A stretch of DNA of 64,000 nucleotides from 34-65-8 sp963529855 (GTDB lineage Bacteria; Pseudomonadota; Alphaproteobacteria; Sphingomonadales; Sphingomonadaceae), in NCBI GenBank assembly GCA_963529855.1, contig CAURZK010000002.1, positions 124,001 through 188,000 on the forward strand. The letters are read 5' to 3'. Numbering within the stretch: the stretch's first letter is position 1; every line of letters begins with the position of its first letter. Below the pieces are notes generated by a model, which was given only the letters and a program-made list of their open reading frames with translations, searched no databases and was not told where the DNA came from. This document shows, piece by piece, positions 18,925-27,664 of this stretch. The position numbers were made by a program, and so were the translations under genes.

Positions 18925-20025
18925 TCAGACGTTGAACTTGAACAACAGTACGTCGCCGTCCTGAACGAGGTATTCCTTGCCTTCCTGGCGCAGTTTGCCG
19001 GCTTCCTTGGCGCCGCTTTCCCCGCCCAGCGCGACGTAGTCGTCGTAGGCAATGGTTTCGGCGCGGATGAAGCCGCGTTCGAAGTCGGAATGGATTTCGC
19101 CCGCCGCCTGCGGAGCCTTGGCCCCGTCGGGGAATGTCCAGGCGCGCGCTTCCTTGGGGCCGGCTGTAAAGAAGGTCTTGAGGCCGAGCAGCTTGTATCC
19201 GGCACGAATGACGCGGGCGAGGCCGCTTTCGGTAAGTCCCAGCTCGGCGAGATATTCGGCGCGGTCTTCGGCCGGCATGGCTACCAGCTCGCTTTCGATC
19301 GCGGCGGAAACGACGACCGCCTCGGCCCCTTCGGCGCGGGCCTTTTCGAATACCAGAGCCGACAATGCATTGCCCTCGGCCGCGTCTTCTTCCGCCACGT
19401 TGCAGACATAGAGCACCGGCTTGGCCGTGAGCAGCTGGGCCTGCGCGAACAGGCGCGCCTCCTCGTCATCCTTGGGCTGGGTAAGGCGCGCAGGCTTGCC
19501 GTCGCGCAGCAGGTCGAGCGCCTGGCCGAGCACGCTGGCCATGGCCTTGGCTTCCTTGTCGCCGCCTGTCGCCTTCTTGGCCGCGGCGGGAACCCGCTTT
19601 TCCAGGCTTTCCAGATCGGACAGCATCAGCTCCGTCTCGACGACTTCGGCGTCCGCAATCGGATCGACCTTGTTGGCGACGTGCTGGATATCGTCATCTT
19701 CGAAGCAGCGCAGCACGTGAACGACTGCATCGACCTCGCGGATATTGCCAAGGAACTGGTTGCCCAGGCCTTCGCCTTTGCTTGCGCCCTTCACCAGGCC
19801 GGCGATATCGACGAACGCGAGCTGGGTCGGGATGACCTTGGCCGACTTGGCGATCGCGGCGATCTTCTCCAGCCGTTCATCGGGCACCGCGACCTGGCCG
19901 ACATTGGGCTCGATCGTGCAGAACGGATAGTTCGCAGCCTGCGCGGCCTGCGTTTCGGTCAATGCATTGAACAGGGTGGACTTGCCGACGTTCGGCAGCC
20001 CGACGATCCCGCAGCGGAAACCCAT
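18925..20025 (-). CDS. ychF: redox-regulated ATPase YchF (OLA1 family)
   Basis: An Obg-family P-loop protein that hydrolyses ATP rather than GTP and associates with ribosomes. The protein has 366 residues. G1 is GLPNVGKSTLFNAL (about 8-21) and G3 is in VDIAGLVKGASKGEG. The G4 position reads NVAE instead of NKxD, as expected for an ATP-preferring family member. A coiled-coil insertion and a C-terminal TGS domain (about 280-364, LKTFFTAGPKEARAWTF) complete it. It is full length and typical. Confidence 0.96.
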   Translation of the reverse strand: MGFRCGIVGLPNVGKSTLFNALTETQAAQAANYPFCTIEPNVGQVAVPDERLEKIAAIAKSAKVIPTQLAFVDIAGLVKGASKGEGLGNQFLGNIREVDAVVHVLRCFEDDDIQHVANKVDPIADAEVVETELMLSDLESLEKRVPAAAKKATGGDKEAKAMASVLGQALDLLRDGKPARLTQPKDDEEARLFAQAQLLTAKPVLYVCNVAEEDAAEGNALSALVFEKARAEGAEAVVVSAAIESELVAMPAEDRAEYLAELGLTESGLARVIRAGYKLLGLKTFFTAGPKEARAWTFPDGAKAPQAAGEIHSDFERGFIRAETIAYDDYVALGGESGAKEAGKLRQEGKEYLVQDGDVLLFKFNV

Positions 20026-20090
20026 TACGTCAAACCTTCAGCGATGAGGAAGTTGGCGCGCCCTTAGCCGCGCTGTTCCCGCAAGGCCAG

Positions 20091-21089
20091 TCAGACGTTG
20101 TGGACGGCGCGCATCACCGGACCGAGCGTGGGTGATCGTCCCAACCATTCGACCTGGGTTTTCGCGCTGACCTCGTTGATGGCAACTTGCGGAATCGGCC
20201 CCCCACTGACGGGCAGGCGCAAGGGACGGGTCCCTGCAGGCATGGCCAGGACCCTGGCAATGGCGCGCGGGATATCCATCGGGTCGGCGCTGCGGCCCGA
20301 TCCGTCCTCGGTGCCCATCCGCTCGACCACTTGCGGATAACCTGCCGCATGTCGCGGCTCGGCGCGTTCGCGCAGTGCGCCGGTATAGACATTGCGGTTT
20401 ACCCAAACCTCGGTCGGATAGCCGCCGGGTTCGATGATCGTGACCTCGATGTTGTGCGGCACCAGTTCATAGGCGAGTTGTTCACCCATCGCTTCGAGCG
20501 CGAACTTCGTCGCGGAATAGTGCCCGCCAAAGGGGACGATGACCCGGCCGAGCTGCGACGAGATCTGGAAAATCATGCCGCCGCCCTTGGCGCGCATTCC
20601 GGGCAGAATGGCACGCGCCATGCGGTGCGGGCCGAACACGTTGGTGTCGAAGGCAAGCATGGTGGCGGCCATGTCCTGCACCTCGACCGGGCCGCTGATC
20701 CCCACGCCCGCATTGTTGACCAGCACGTCAATCGGGCCGCCGTTGATCCGCTCGGCCTCGGCCACCCCCGCCGCGACCTGATCGTCCGACGTCACATCAA
20801 TTTCGATCACGTGGAGGTCGAGCCGGTCACGCCGGGCCAGCTCGCGCAGCTCGTCCGCTTCGGGACGGGGCAGGTTGCGCATCGTGGCGAAGACTCGCGC
20901 GCCAAGCCGGGCGTAATGTTCCGCGCCAAGTCGCCCGAACCCGGACGAACACCCGGTGATGAGGATTGCCTTGCCTGTCAGGTCGGGGGCGGGATCGATC
21001 GCAGGTGCTTGCGCGCGGGAGGCAGTTGCGACGAAGGCTGTGGTTGCGGCAGCCCCGGCAAGCAGGGTGCGGCGATCAAGCGAAGGCAT
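20091..21089 (-). CDS. SDR-family oxidoreductase with Tat-like leader
   Basis: A 332-residue protein with a classical short-chain dehydrogenase fold: cofactor motif TGCSSGFGR (about 46-54), NNAGVG near residue 126, Ser in QISSQLGR, and catalytic Tyr191-x3-Lys195 (YSATK). Substrate unknown. The N terminus MPSLDRRTLLAGAAATTAF...SRAQA is a twin-arginine signal with an Ala-x-Ala cleavage site. It suggests export of a folded, cofactor-loaded enzyme, unusual for an SDR. It is a single leftward gene between a P-loop gene and ychF. Confidence 0.85.
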   Translation of the reverse strand: MPSLDRRTLLAGAAATTAFVATASRAQAPAIDPAPDLTGKAILITGCSSGFGRLGAEHYARLGARVFATMRNLPRPEADELRELARRDRLDLHVIEIDVTSDDQVAAGVAEAERINGGPIDVLVNNAGVGISGPVEVQDMAATMLAFDTNVFGPHRMARAILPGMRAKGGGMIFQISSQLGRVIVPFGGHYSATKFALEAMGEQLAYELVPHNIEVTIIEPGGYPTEVWVNRNVYTGALRERAEPRHAAGYPQVVERMGTEDGSGRSADPMDIPRAIARVLAMPAGTRPLRLPVSGGPIPQVAINEVSAKTQVEWLGRSPTLGPVMRAVHNV

Positions 21090-21142
21090 GACTGTTCTCT
21101 CCTTTGTTCCAGCACATTACCGCCGCAACTGGGATGTGCAAA

Positions 21143-21655
21143 TCAGGCCGCCGAAGGAGGGATCGCAGCAAGCCAGTCTGCAGTAGCGCGAGGCGACGAC
21201 AGTCGGACGAGCGTGCCGGAATAGCTTGTGAGTGCCGCCTCCAGCCGCCGGGCAGGGCCGGAACGCCAACGGGCCACATACCAGAAGAAGGCCGGATCGA
21301 ACCGCTCGGGGCAGCCCGCGGTCATGTCAGGGCGAGTCGTGCCGCGAAGCCGCCAGACCCTTCCGGCAAGGCGAGCGAGGCACAGTGTGACCGGATAATC
21401 GAGGTGGACGACCGTATCGGCATGGGCTAGGCGGGGCTCCAGCGTCGAGCCGTAGTTGCCGTCGATCAGCCAGCGATCCTGCGCTACGATCGGCGCCAGC
21501 CGTTCCAGCACTTCCGCCCGGTCGCTGTCGATCCAGCCCAGTTTCCAGGCGAGCTGGTCCATGTGGACCAGCGGCAGCCCGGTGCGTTTGGCCAGCGCAG
21601 TGGCGAGCGTCGACTCGCCAGCGCCACAGGGGCCGACAACGAGCACGCGCTGCAC
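21143..21655 (-). CDS. P-loop kinase-like protein with altered Walker A
   Basis: A 170-residue protein of the adenylate-kinase / FlaR-like P-loop family: N-terminal strand VLVVGPCGAGEST, then HMDQLAWKLGW and a WLIDGNY segment, with a Arg-rich lid-like region later. The Walker A lysine is replaced by Glu14 (GAG codon, one base from the AAG or AAA lysine). This would be expected to cripple nucleotide binding. It lies 4 bp downstream of pth on the same strand, so it is probably co-transcribed. It could be a degenerate or non-catalytic paralogue. Confidence 0.75.
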   Translation of the reverse strand: MQRVLVVGPCGAGESTLATALAKRTGLPLVHMDQLAWKLGWIDSDRAEVLERLAPIVAQDRWLIDGNYGSTLEPRLAHADTVVHLDYPVTLCLARLAGRVWRLRGTTRPDMTAGCPERFDPAFFWYVARWRSGPARRLEAALTSYSGTLVRLSSPRATADWLAAIPPSAA

Positions 21656-21659
21656 CGTT

Positions 21660-22229
21660 TCAATCCTGGATCCGAAAAGCCAGCTCGCTCATGAAGCGGG
21701 CGTCGTCACCCCTGGCGAGCCATTCGGCTTCTGCGCCGATCGCGCCGAGCATGTGGGCGAGATCGTCCATCTCGGCCTTGGCGTAGTTGCCGAGGACGTG
21801 GCCGGTGACGCGGTCCTTGTGGCCGGGGTGACCGATGCCGATCCGCACGCGCCGGAAGTCGGGGCCCAGGTGCTGGTTGATCGAGCGCAGCCCGTTGTGC
21901 CCGGCCAGCCCGCCGCCGACGCGCACCTTGACCTTGAAGGGCGCAAGGTCGAGCTCGTCGTGGAGCACGGTCAGTGCTTCGACGCCCAGCTTGAAGAACC
22001 GCAGCGCTTCGGCAACCGCGCGGCCGCTTTCGTTCATGAATGTCGCGGGTTTCAGCAGCAGAATCTTCTCAGGGCCGATCCGCCCTTCCTGGACCCAGCC
22101 GGAAAACTTCTTCTGCACCGGGCCGAAACCGTGCATTTCGGCGATCACGTCGCAGGCCATGAAGCCAACATTGTGCCGGTGCATCGCATATTGCGGGCCG
22201 GGATTGCCGAGGCCAGTCCAGATTTGCAT
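21660..22229 (-). CDS. pth: peptidyl-tRNA hydrolase
   Basis: Releases tRNA from prematurely dropped peptidyl-tRNA. The protein has 189 residues. It has the N-terminal signature TGLGNPGPQYAMHRHNVGF with catalytic His19, the FMNESGRAV segment with the substrate-binding Asn, and LHDELDLAPF. It sits 88 bp after rplY, a widely conserved pairing, but a terminator-like hairpin separates them here. Confidence 0.96.
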   Translation of the reverse strand: MQIWTGLGNPGPQYAMHRHNVGFMACDVIAEMHGFGPVQKKFSGWVQEGRIGPEKILLLKPATFMNESGRAVAEALRFFKLGVEALTVLHDELDLAPFKVKVRVGGGLAGHNGLRSINQHLGPDFRRVRIGIGHPGHKDRVTGHVLGNYAKAEMDDLAHMLGAIGAEAEWLARGDDARFMSELAFRIQD

Positions 22230-22254
22230 GCGCGCCCTCTAGCCAATGGTCGCC

Positions 22255-22289
22255 CGAAAACAAAACGCCGACCCCTTGCGAGGTCGGCG
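22255..22289 (-). terminator. intrinsic terminator or attenuator between rplY and pth
   Basis: A perfect 8-bp stem (CGCCGACC with GGTCGGCG, 22266-22273 and 22282-22289) is followed on the minus strand by GTTTTGTTTTC. It would end most rplY transcripts, letting some read through into pth. Confidence 0.75.
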
Positions 22290-22317
22290 CCTGTAGATTT
22301 GTCGAGGTGACGAGGCG

Positions 22318-22974
22318 TTATTCGCCCGCGTTGTCCCCGTTCGACTGTTCGCTGGCCGGAACGTCGCCCGCATCCGCACTGGTCGTATCGCCTTCGGCCT
22401 TCTTCAGTGCCGACGGTGCAACCAGCGTCGCGATGGTGAAATCGCGATCGGTGATCGCGCTTTCCGCGCCGGCGGGCAGGGTGACTTCGCTGATGTGGAT
22501 CGAATCGCCCACGTCCTTGCCAGTCACGTCGATCTCGATCTCGCTCGGGATCTTGTCGGCGTCACAGACCAGTTCCAGTTCGTGACGGACCACGTTGAGA
22601 ACGCCGCCCTTCTTGAGGCCGGGGCTCTTTTCTTCGTTGATGAAGATGACCGGAACCGCGACGTCCACCTTCGCACCCTTGGCAAAGCGGAAGAAGTCGA
22701 CGTGCACGGGACGATCGGTGACGGGGTGAAGCGACACGTCCTTGGGCAAGGTCTTGATGGTCTTGCCGTCTAGCGTAATCTCGACGATCGAGTTCATGAA
22801 GTGGCCGGTGCCGAGCTGGCGGGCCAGTTCCTTCGCCTCGACGTGGATCATCTGCGGGGCTTCCTTGCCGCCATAGATTACGGCGGGGACACGGCCTTCG
22901 CGGCGCAATTGACGGGAGGCTCCCTTGCCGCCACGTTCGCGCGCCTCGGCCGGCAGGGTCAGAGCGTCGCTCAT
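22318..22974 (-). CDS. rplY: 50S ribosomal protein L25/general stress protein Ctc
   Basis: Binds 5S rRNA in the large ribosomal subunit. The protein has 218 residues, the long TL5/CTC form: an N-terminal L25 domain (about 5-95, with GKGASRQLRREGRVPAVIYGG) and a C-terminal beta domain (about 100-185). An acidic, low-complexity tail follows. Start chosen at 22974 (MSDALTLPAEARE) with an AAAGGT ribosome-binding site; an in-frame ATG further upstream has no family support. Confidence 0.95.
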   Translation of the reverse strand: MSDALTLPAEARERGGKGASRQLRREGRVPAVIYGGKEAPQMIHVEAKELARQLGTGHFMNSIVEITLDGKTIKTLPKDVSLHPVTDRPVHVDFFRFAKGAKVDVAVPVIFINEEKSPGLKKGGVLNVVRHELELVCDADKIPSEIEIDVTGKDVGDSIHISEVTLPAGAESAITDRDFTIATLVAPSALKKAEGDTTSADAGDVPASEQSNGDNAGE

Positions 22975-23109
22975 GTCGCTTACCTTTCGAAATGCATCTG
23001 TTTGAAATGCAATGAGTTCAAATTCCCGGTCCGTCACGCCTCCAGGGATGACCATGACGCCGGAAGCGCGCGCCTATAGCGGTGCGGGCAAGAAAAGCAA
23101 GCCGGGCGA

Positions 23110-23994
23110 TCAGATCCGGCGGAGGGTGTAGCCCCGGGCGGCGAGCAGTGCGGGCAGACCGTCGGGCCCGACGATGTGCGCAGCGCCAACGGCGATCAGC
23201 GGCCTGGGGGCCGCGCCCAGCATGGGCACAATGCGTTCGATCCATTCGCGGTTGCGCCCCGCCAGCAGGACTTCGTAAAGTTCCGGATCGGCCAGAATGC
23301 CGCGCTTCGTCTCGGCGGCGATCCCGGCTTCATCGCCGGCCTGCCACAGCCGCGCGAGGCGGCCGGGGTCCGATCTTGCCTGCGGGTAATTCTCGACCAC
23401 CGCGGCCAGCATGTCGCGCTGGTCCTGTTCCGGCAGGGAATCGAACAGCATCAACTGATGCTCGACGCTTTCCAGCTGTTCGACGGGGCGTCCGGCAAAT
23501 TCAGCGATAAGCGTTCGTTCGACACCGTTGCTGCTGTCGCCGAAACGGGCCACGTGCGCCAGCGAGATCGCGGCAGCCCAGGTGTCGATAGTGGCAAGGC
23601 GGGTTTCTTCGATGTCGCCAGCGGCCAGCATTTCGTTCAGCTGCCCGCGCAGATCGGGAGCGACCTTGCTCGCAATCGGCGGTTGCTGGGGGGCGGATGC
23701 CAGCCGGTTGAACAGCCGGGCATGATTGTCCGCATCGCCCAGGTTGGCGACCTCCACCACCAGCAGGTCGGCTTCTGCCAGAGCGGTGTCGATGGGCCCG
23801 GTTCGCCAATCGACACCGTCCGGCAGGGCATGGATCGTGCCGAGGAGCCACCCTTCCGTCTCGCCGCTGGCCGAGGCGATCTCGTAGAACAGCGGCGAGG
23901 GCGGGGGCGAATCGGTTCCGGAATTGGAGGCGCCGTCGCCGCCGGCGGCCAGCATCAGCGCAGCGGCTGCGGCGACGGCAAACCGGGCGATCAT
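23110..23994 (-). CDS. GumN/TraB-family protein, exported
   Basis: A 294-residue protein of the TraB/GumN superfamily (metalloprotease-like, function in bacteria unknown). Family motifs are WLLGTIHALPDGVDW near residue 48 and VGAAHIVGPDGLP near the C terminus. The leader MIARFAVAAAAALMLAAGG is signal-like. It ends in LAAG where related proteins often have a lipobox LAAC, so a lipid anchor may have been lost. It overlaps its upstream paralogue by 4 bp. Confidence 0.85.
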   Translation of the reverse strand: MIARFAVAAAAALMLAAGGDGASNSGTDSPPPSPLFYEIASASGETEGWLLGTIHALPDGVDWRTGPIDTALAEADLLVVEVANLGDADNHARLFNRLASAPQQPPIASKVAPDLRGQLNEMLAAGDIEETRLATIDTWAAAISLAHVARFGDSSNGVERTLIAEFAGRPVEQLESVEHQLMLFDSLPEQDQRDMLAAVVENYPQARSDPGRLARLWQAGDEAGIAAETKRGILADPELYEVLLAGRNREWIERIVPMLGAAPRPLIAVGAAHIVGPDGLPALLAARGYTLRRI

Positions 23995-24914
23995 TGCACC
24001 CGTTCGCTTTCGATGCCGCGCTCAGCGAGCAGGTCCTGGACGCTGCGCTCGCCCGCCAGGTGACCTGCACCCACGGCCACGAAAACGGTGCCGGGCTGAT
24101 CCATGCGCGTATCGATCCATTCAGCCCAGTTGGCGTTGCGGCCATAGAGCAGCGCCTCGGCCACGACGGGGTCAGTCATTTCCTCGTTCATGATCGCGGC
24201 CAGTGCATCGGCATCGCCTTCCAGCCATTCCGCGACCATCTTGTCGAGCATCGGCTTGGTTTCCTCGACCGCTTCGGCTGCGGCGACGAGGAATTCCACC
24301 TGCGCTTCGGTCGGCATGGAATCGAAGATGCCCATCTGGAACTCGACCGTTTCCAGTGCGCCGCGCGCCTTGCCCGTTCCGGCCTTCGCCTCGAGCTGCT
24401 TTTCCACTCCGGCATCGGGTGAATAGCCTTGCTGCACCAGCGGCAGTACCGTGAGCGTCAGCCCGGCCATCCACGGCTCGAACCGGTCGAATGCATTGGC
24501 GGGCACGCCGATCTTGGCGAGGCCACCTTCGTAAGTGGCGCGATCTTCGGCGCTCAGCATGTCGCGCAGGTTCTTGTCGGCGGGCAGCATGCCGTTGGTC
24601 ATGACGAGCTGCTGCATCTTCGCGTCGGTTTCCGGACCGGAGGGGATCTCTGTCACCAGCGTGTCGGATGCGGTCAGCGCCTGCTCGATGCGCGGACCGT
24701 ACCAGTTCACACCCTGGGGCAGAACGTGGACGGTGCCGAACAGGTAGATCGTGGTATCCTCGTCCGACACTTTCCACAGGGCCGGACCGGTCGTCACTGC
24801 CGCGGTGGTGGCGGTAGGCGCAGTCGCGGCTTCGCCCTGGGCATAGCCAGCAGAAGCGAAGGCAAGGGCCAGCCCCGAAGCTGCGGCGGCGAGTGTGCGG
24901 GCAATGCGGCTCAT
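23991..24914 (-). CDS. GumN/TraB-family protein, exported
   Basis: A 307-residue paralogue of the downstream gene. It has a cleavable signal peptide (about 1-26, ending SAGYAQG), the motif TIYLFGTVHVLPQGVNWY near residue 55 and VAVGAGHLAGERSVQ near residue 275. The two genes form a translationally coupled tandem pair, so they may act in one complex or be a recent duplication. They clearly share order and motifs but are divergent in sequence. Substrate unknown. Confidence 0.87.
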   Translation of the reverse strand: MSRIARTLAAAASGLALAFASAGYAQGEAATAPTATTAAVTTGPALWKVSDEDTTIYLFGTVHVLPQGVNWYGPRIEQALTASDTLVTEIPSGPETDAKMQQLVMTNGMLPADKNLRDMLSAEDRATYEGGLAKIGVPANAFDRFEPWMAGLTLTVLPLVQQGYSPDAGVEKQLEAKAGTGKARGALETVEFQMGIFDSMPTEAQVEFLVAAAEAVEETKPMLDKMVAEWLEGDADALAAIMNEEMTDPVVAEALLYGRNANWAEWIDTRMDQPGTVFVAVGAGHLAGERSVQDLLAERGIESERVQ

Positions 24915-24960
24915 ACTGATATTCCTTCTTTAATGATGATCGAGGATAATGAATTGAAAA

Positions 24961-25605
24961 TCAACGGTATCGCTTGAACAGCCAGCCAATGATCCAGGCC
25001 AGCATCACTGCCCAGAAGATCGCGTACCCGTCAGGCGCCGGGGCCAGACCGCCGCGAGAGAGCAACCACCACAGTACGCTCAGGGTGAAATACACGTAGA
25101 GACCCACCACGGCCCCGATGTTGTAGGCTGCCATCTCATGCTCATCGAGGAGCATGTGCCAACGGATGGAGAGCACCATCGACGCCAGGAACCCTGCCAA
25201 CAGGACTCCCACCGCCACGGGCGAGATTGGTGTGGAGGAGGACAGCAGCCCTGTGAGATCAGCGGATCGGGGGCCTTCCGCAATTACCAATGCAGCGCCG
25301 ATCGCAACGCCAAGCGCCAGACAGACATACAGAATGATCCGCGACTTGCGCATGCGCGGGCTGGTCGGAAGCTGGAATGCAGGCCGGTTGCGCCACATCA
25401 ACCACACTGCCGCCACCCCGACGGTTACCGCAAGGGCGAGTATCGCGAAGTAGGCGAGGCTTGGCACGCCTTGCTTCTCAAGGCCCGCGACGATCATTCC
25501 CGCGGTGAAAGCGACGCTGAACAGGACTGCCAGTGGCGCCAGCACGAAGATGAGCGTTGTTGCCAAGGCCGAGCGCGGCTTCTCCACAATGTCAGGCTTG
25601 GTCAT
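24961..25605 (-). CDS. multipass membrane protein in XRE cassette
   Basis: A 214-residue protein with about six membrane helices. The C-terminal part (DEHEMAAYNIGAVVGLYV ... AWIIGWLFKRYR) resembles the last part of the smaller membrane protein on the other side of the XRE gene, which has DEYIQSLWNAG and a GFHFKRWKGA end. Start at 25605 (MTKPDIVEKPRSA) with a GAGGAG ribosome-binding site lying inside the end of the XRE gene (14-bp overlap). Function unknown. Confidence 0.7.
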   Translation of the reverse strand: MTKPDIVEKPRSALATTLIFVLAPLAVLFSVAFTAGMIVAGLEKQGVPSLAYFAILALAVTVGVAAVWLMWRNRPAFQLPTSPRMRKSRIILYVCLALGVAIGAALVIAEGPRSADLTGLLSSSTPISPVAVGVLLAGFLASMVLSIRWHMLLDEHEMAAYNIGAVVGLYVYFTLSVLWWLLSRGGLAPAPDGYAIFWAVMLAWIIGWLFKRYR

Positions 25606-25786
25606 CGAAAATCTCCTCAATCGGCATCTCGAACAGGCGGGCAATGCGAAACGCGAGCGGCAGTGACGGGTCATGCTTGCCGGTCTCGATGGCGTTCACC
25701 GCCTGCCGCGAGACGTCGAGATGCATGGCCAGGTCGGCCTGGCTCCAGTCACGCATGGCGCGCAGGACCTTGAGTTTATTGTTCAT
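25592..25786 (-). CDS. XRE-family helix-turn-helix regulator
   Basis: A 64-residue protein that is essentially one Cro/C1-type HTH domain: MRDWSQADLAMHLDVSRQAV for the first helices, then NAIETGKHDPSLPLAFRIA. This is the compact form often paired with small membrane proteins. It overlaps both neighbours (4 bp with the upstream gene, 14 bp with the downstream gene), so all three are one translational unit, and the regulator probably controls its own operon. Confidence 0.88.
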   Translation of the reverse strand: MNNKLKVLRAMRDWSQADLAMHLDVSRQAVNAIETGKHDPSLPLAFRIARLFEMPIEEIFDDQA

Positions 25787-26166
25787 GCGCCTTTCCAGCG
25801 CTTGAAATGAAACCCGACGAAAAAGCCGAGGATAGCAACTGCAGGGGCGAGGGAGGCCGGCGTATCCATGATATCGGCACGACCGGTTGCCCCATCAAAG
25901 AAGCCTTCCAAAGCCGGTGCGAACAGGAAGATGGCCACCAGGGTTGCGAAAGCCAATGAAGTTCCAGCGTTCCAGAGGCTCTGGATATATTCGTCGCGCA
26001 GCTTGCGGCGCATCAGCATCCACAAGCTGACAAGAAGCATCCCGATCGAAAGGCCACGTACGAAATCTGGCCAGTCCAGCACAGTTGCCGCGAGGAATAG
26101 GGCGATGGCTGCCGTGCCGAGGTACGACATCACCAGGTAAAGCGTAGTGCGTTTTTCGGCAGTCAC
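25783..26166 (-). CDS. small multipass membrane protein in XRE cassette
   Basis: A 127-residue protein with four membrane helices (about 10-28, 35-52, 65-85 and 103-120). The charged motif RRKLRDEYIQSLWNAG between helices 2 and 3 recalls membrane proteins that accompany small XRE regulators (DUF2178-like). I cannot confirm family membership. The start is GTG at 26166 with GAGGAAC upstream. It leads the three-gene leftward operon. Confidence 0.65.
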   Translation of the reverse strand: MTAEKRTTLYLVMSYLGTAAIALFLAATVLDWPDFVRGLSIGMLLVSLWMLMRRKLRDEYIQSLWNAGTSLAFATLVAIFLFAPALEGFFDGATGRADIMDTPASLAPAVAILGFFVGFHFKRWKGA

Positions 26167-26189
26167 GAGTTGTTCCTCAGGAAGTGTCG

Positions 26190-26231
26190 AAATTCAAGAA
26201 AGGGGCCGTTGCCCGGTGCGCATCCGGCCCC
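26190..26231 (-). terminator. probable terminator of urcA
   Basis: A 7-bp stem GGGGCCG/CGGCCCC (26202-26208 and 26225-26231) with a 16-nt loop lies 14 bp after the urcA stop. It is followed on the minus strand by the T-rich TTTCTTGAATTT. Confidence 0.55.
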
Positions 26232-26244
26232 ATGATCAATCCGT

Positions 26245-26571
26245 TCAAGCGCCTGGCTGCGAAACTTCTACAGGGTTCCGGGCAAGTTGCCGGTATTTTG
26301 CCTGCGAAATGGCGAACGCCACCTCACGCTTGGCCGCTTCGTGCATGGCCCTTCGGCAAACTGTCTCCTTGTTGACGGCGGACAGGCCGCGCAGGCCCAC
26401 ATCGCACGCGCGACGAATATCGGTCCTGATGCGCGTTTCGAGGCGTTGCTGTCCAGCGGGGGTCAACAGATTGAGGTCGGCAGTTTCGACGCGGATCGAC
26501 ACCGGTTCGTTGGCGAGTGCGAGTGCGGGGGCAGTCAGCGAAAGGGCTGCGACAGCGATTTTAGTCTTCAT
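26245..26571 (-). CDS. UrcA-family exported protein
   Basis: A 108-residue protein with a clean Sec signal (MKTKIAVAALSLTAPALALA, cleavage near residue 20). The core has the UrcA pattern: VRVETADLNL-type strand, AGQQRLETRI, then two cysteines (RRACDVG and ETVCRRAMHEA) likely joined in the periplasm. UrcA proteins are common in sphingomonads and caulobacters; function unknown. It has an unusually rich upstream region with phased palindromes. Confidence 0.82.
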   Translation of the reverse strand: MKTKIAVAALSLTAPALALANEPVSIRVETADLNLLTPAGQQRLETRIRTDIRRACDVGLRGLSAVNKETVCRRAMHEAAKREVAFAISQAKYRQLARNPVEVSQPGA

Positions 26572-26586
26572 GGCATTTCTCCAGCG

Positions 26587-26614
26587 TGGATATTGAGTCC
26601 AGTGGTTAGGTCAA
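26587..26614 (-). promoter_or_regulatory. candidate urcA promoter
   Basis: On the minus strand TTGACC (26609-26614), 16 bp, TATCCA (26587-26592), about 16 bp before the ATG. A second option further upstream is TTGACA-N17-CATATA, which overlaps the palindrome array. Confidence 0.4.
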
Positions 26615-26625
26615 CCTTCCTATTT

Positions 26626-26689
26626 GTCAGGCTGTGCTGACTATATGTCGCGATTCGCTGACAATGTCAATAAGACCTGACATTATGTC
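26626..26689. promoter_or_regulatory. array of GACA/TGTC palindromes between urcA and glyQ
   Basis: Three related inverted repeats are centred at 26644 (GACTATATGTC, imperfect), 26664 (TGACAATGTCA, perfect) and 26684 (GACATTATGTC, perfect), exactly 20 bp apart. A further perfect repeat, GTCAG-N6-CTGAC, occupies 26626-26641. Promoter-like hexamers for both directions overlap the array, e.g. CTGACA-N17-CATTAT (26658-26686) facing glyQ. Confidence 0.5.
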
Positions 26690-26764
26690 GTATGTACCTG
26701 TCGCGCACTCGTAGATGCAGCGCACCATTGACCGGCATTTGCCCATCCGCCATGGCCCGGCGCG

Positions 26765-27660
<896 letters not shown>

Positions 27661-27664
<4 letters not shown>

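Noticed and set aside
18853..20067. 404-codon open frame antisense to ychF
   Set aside because: ychF is unmistakable on the other strand; this frame shows no motifs.
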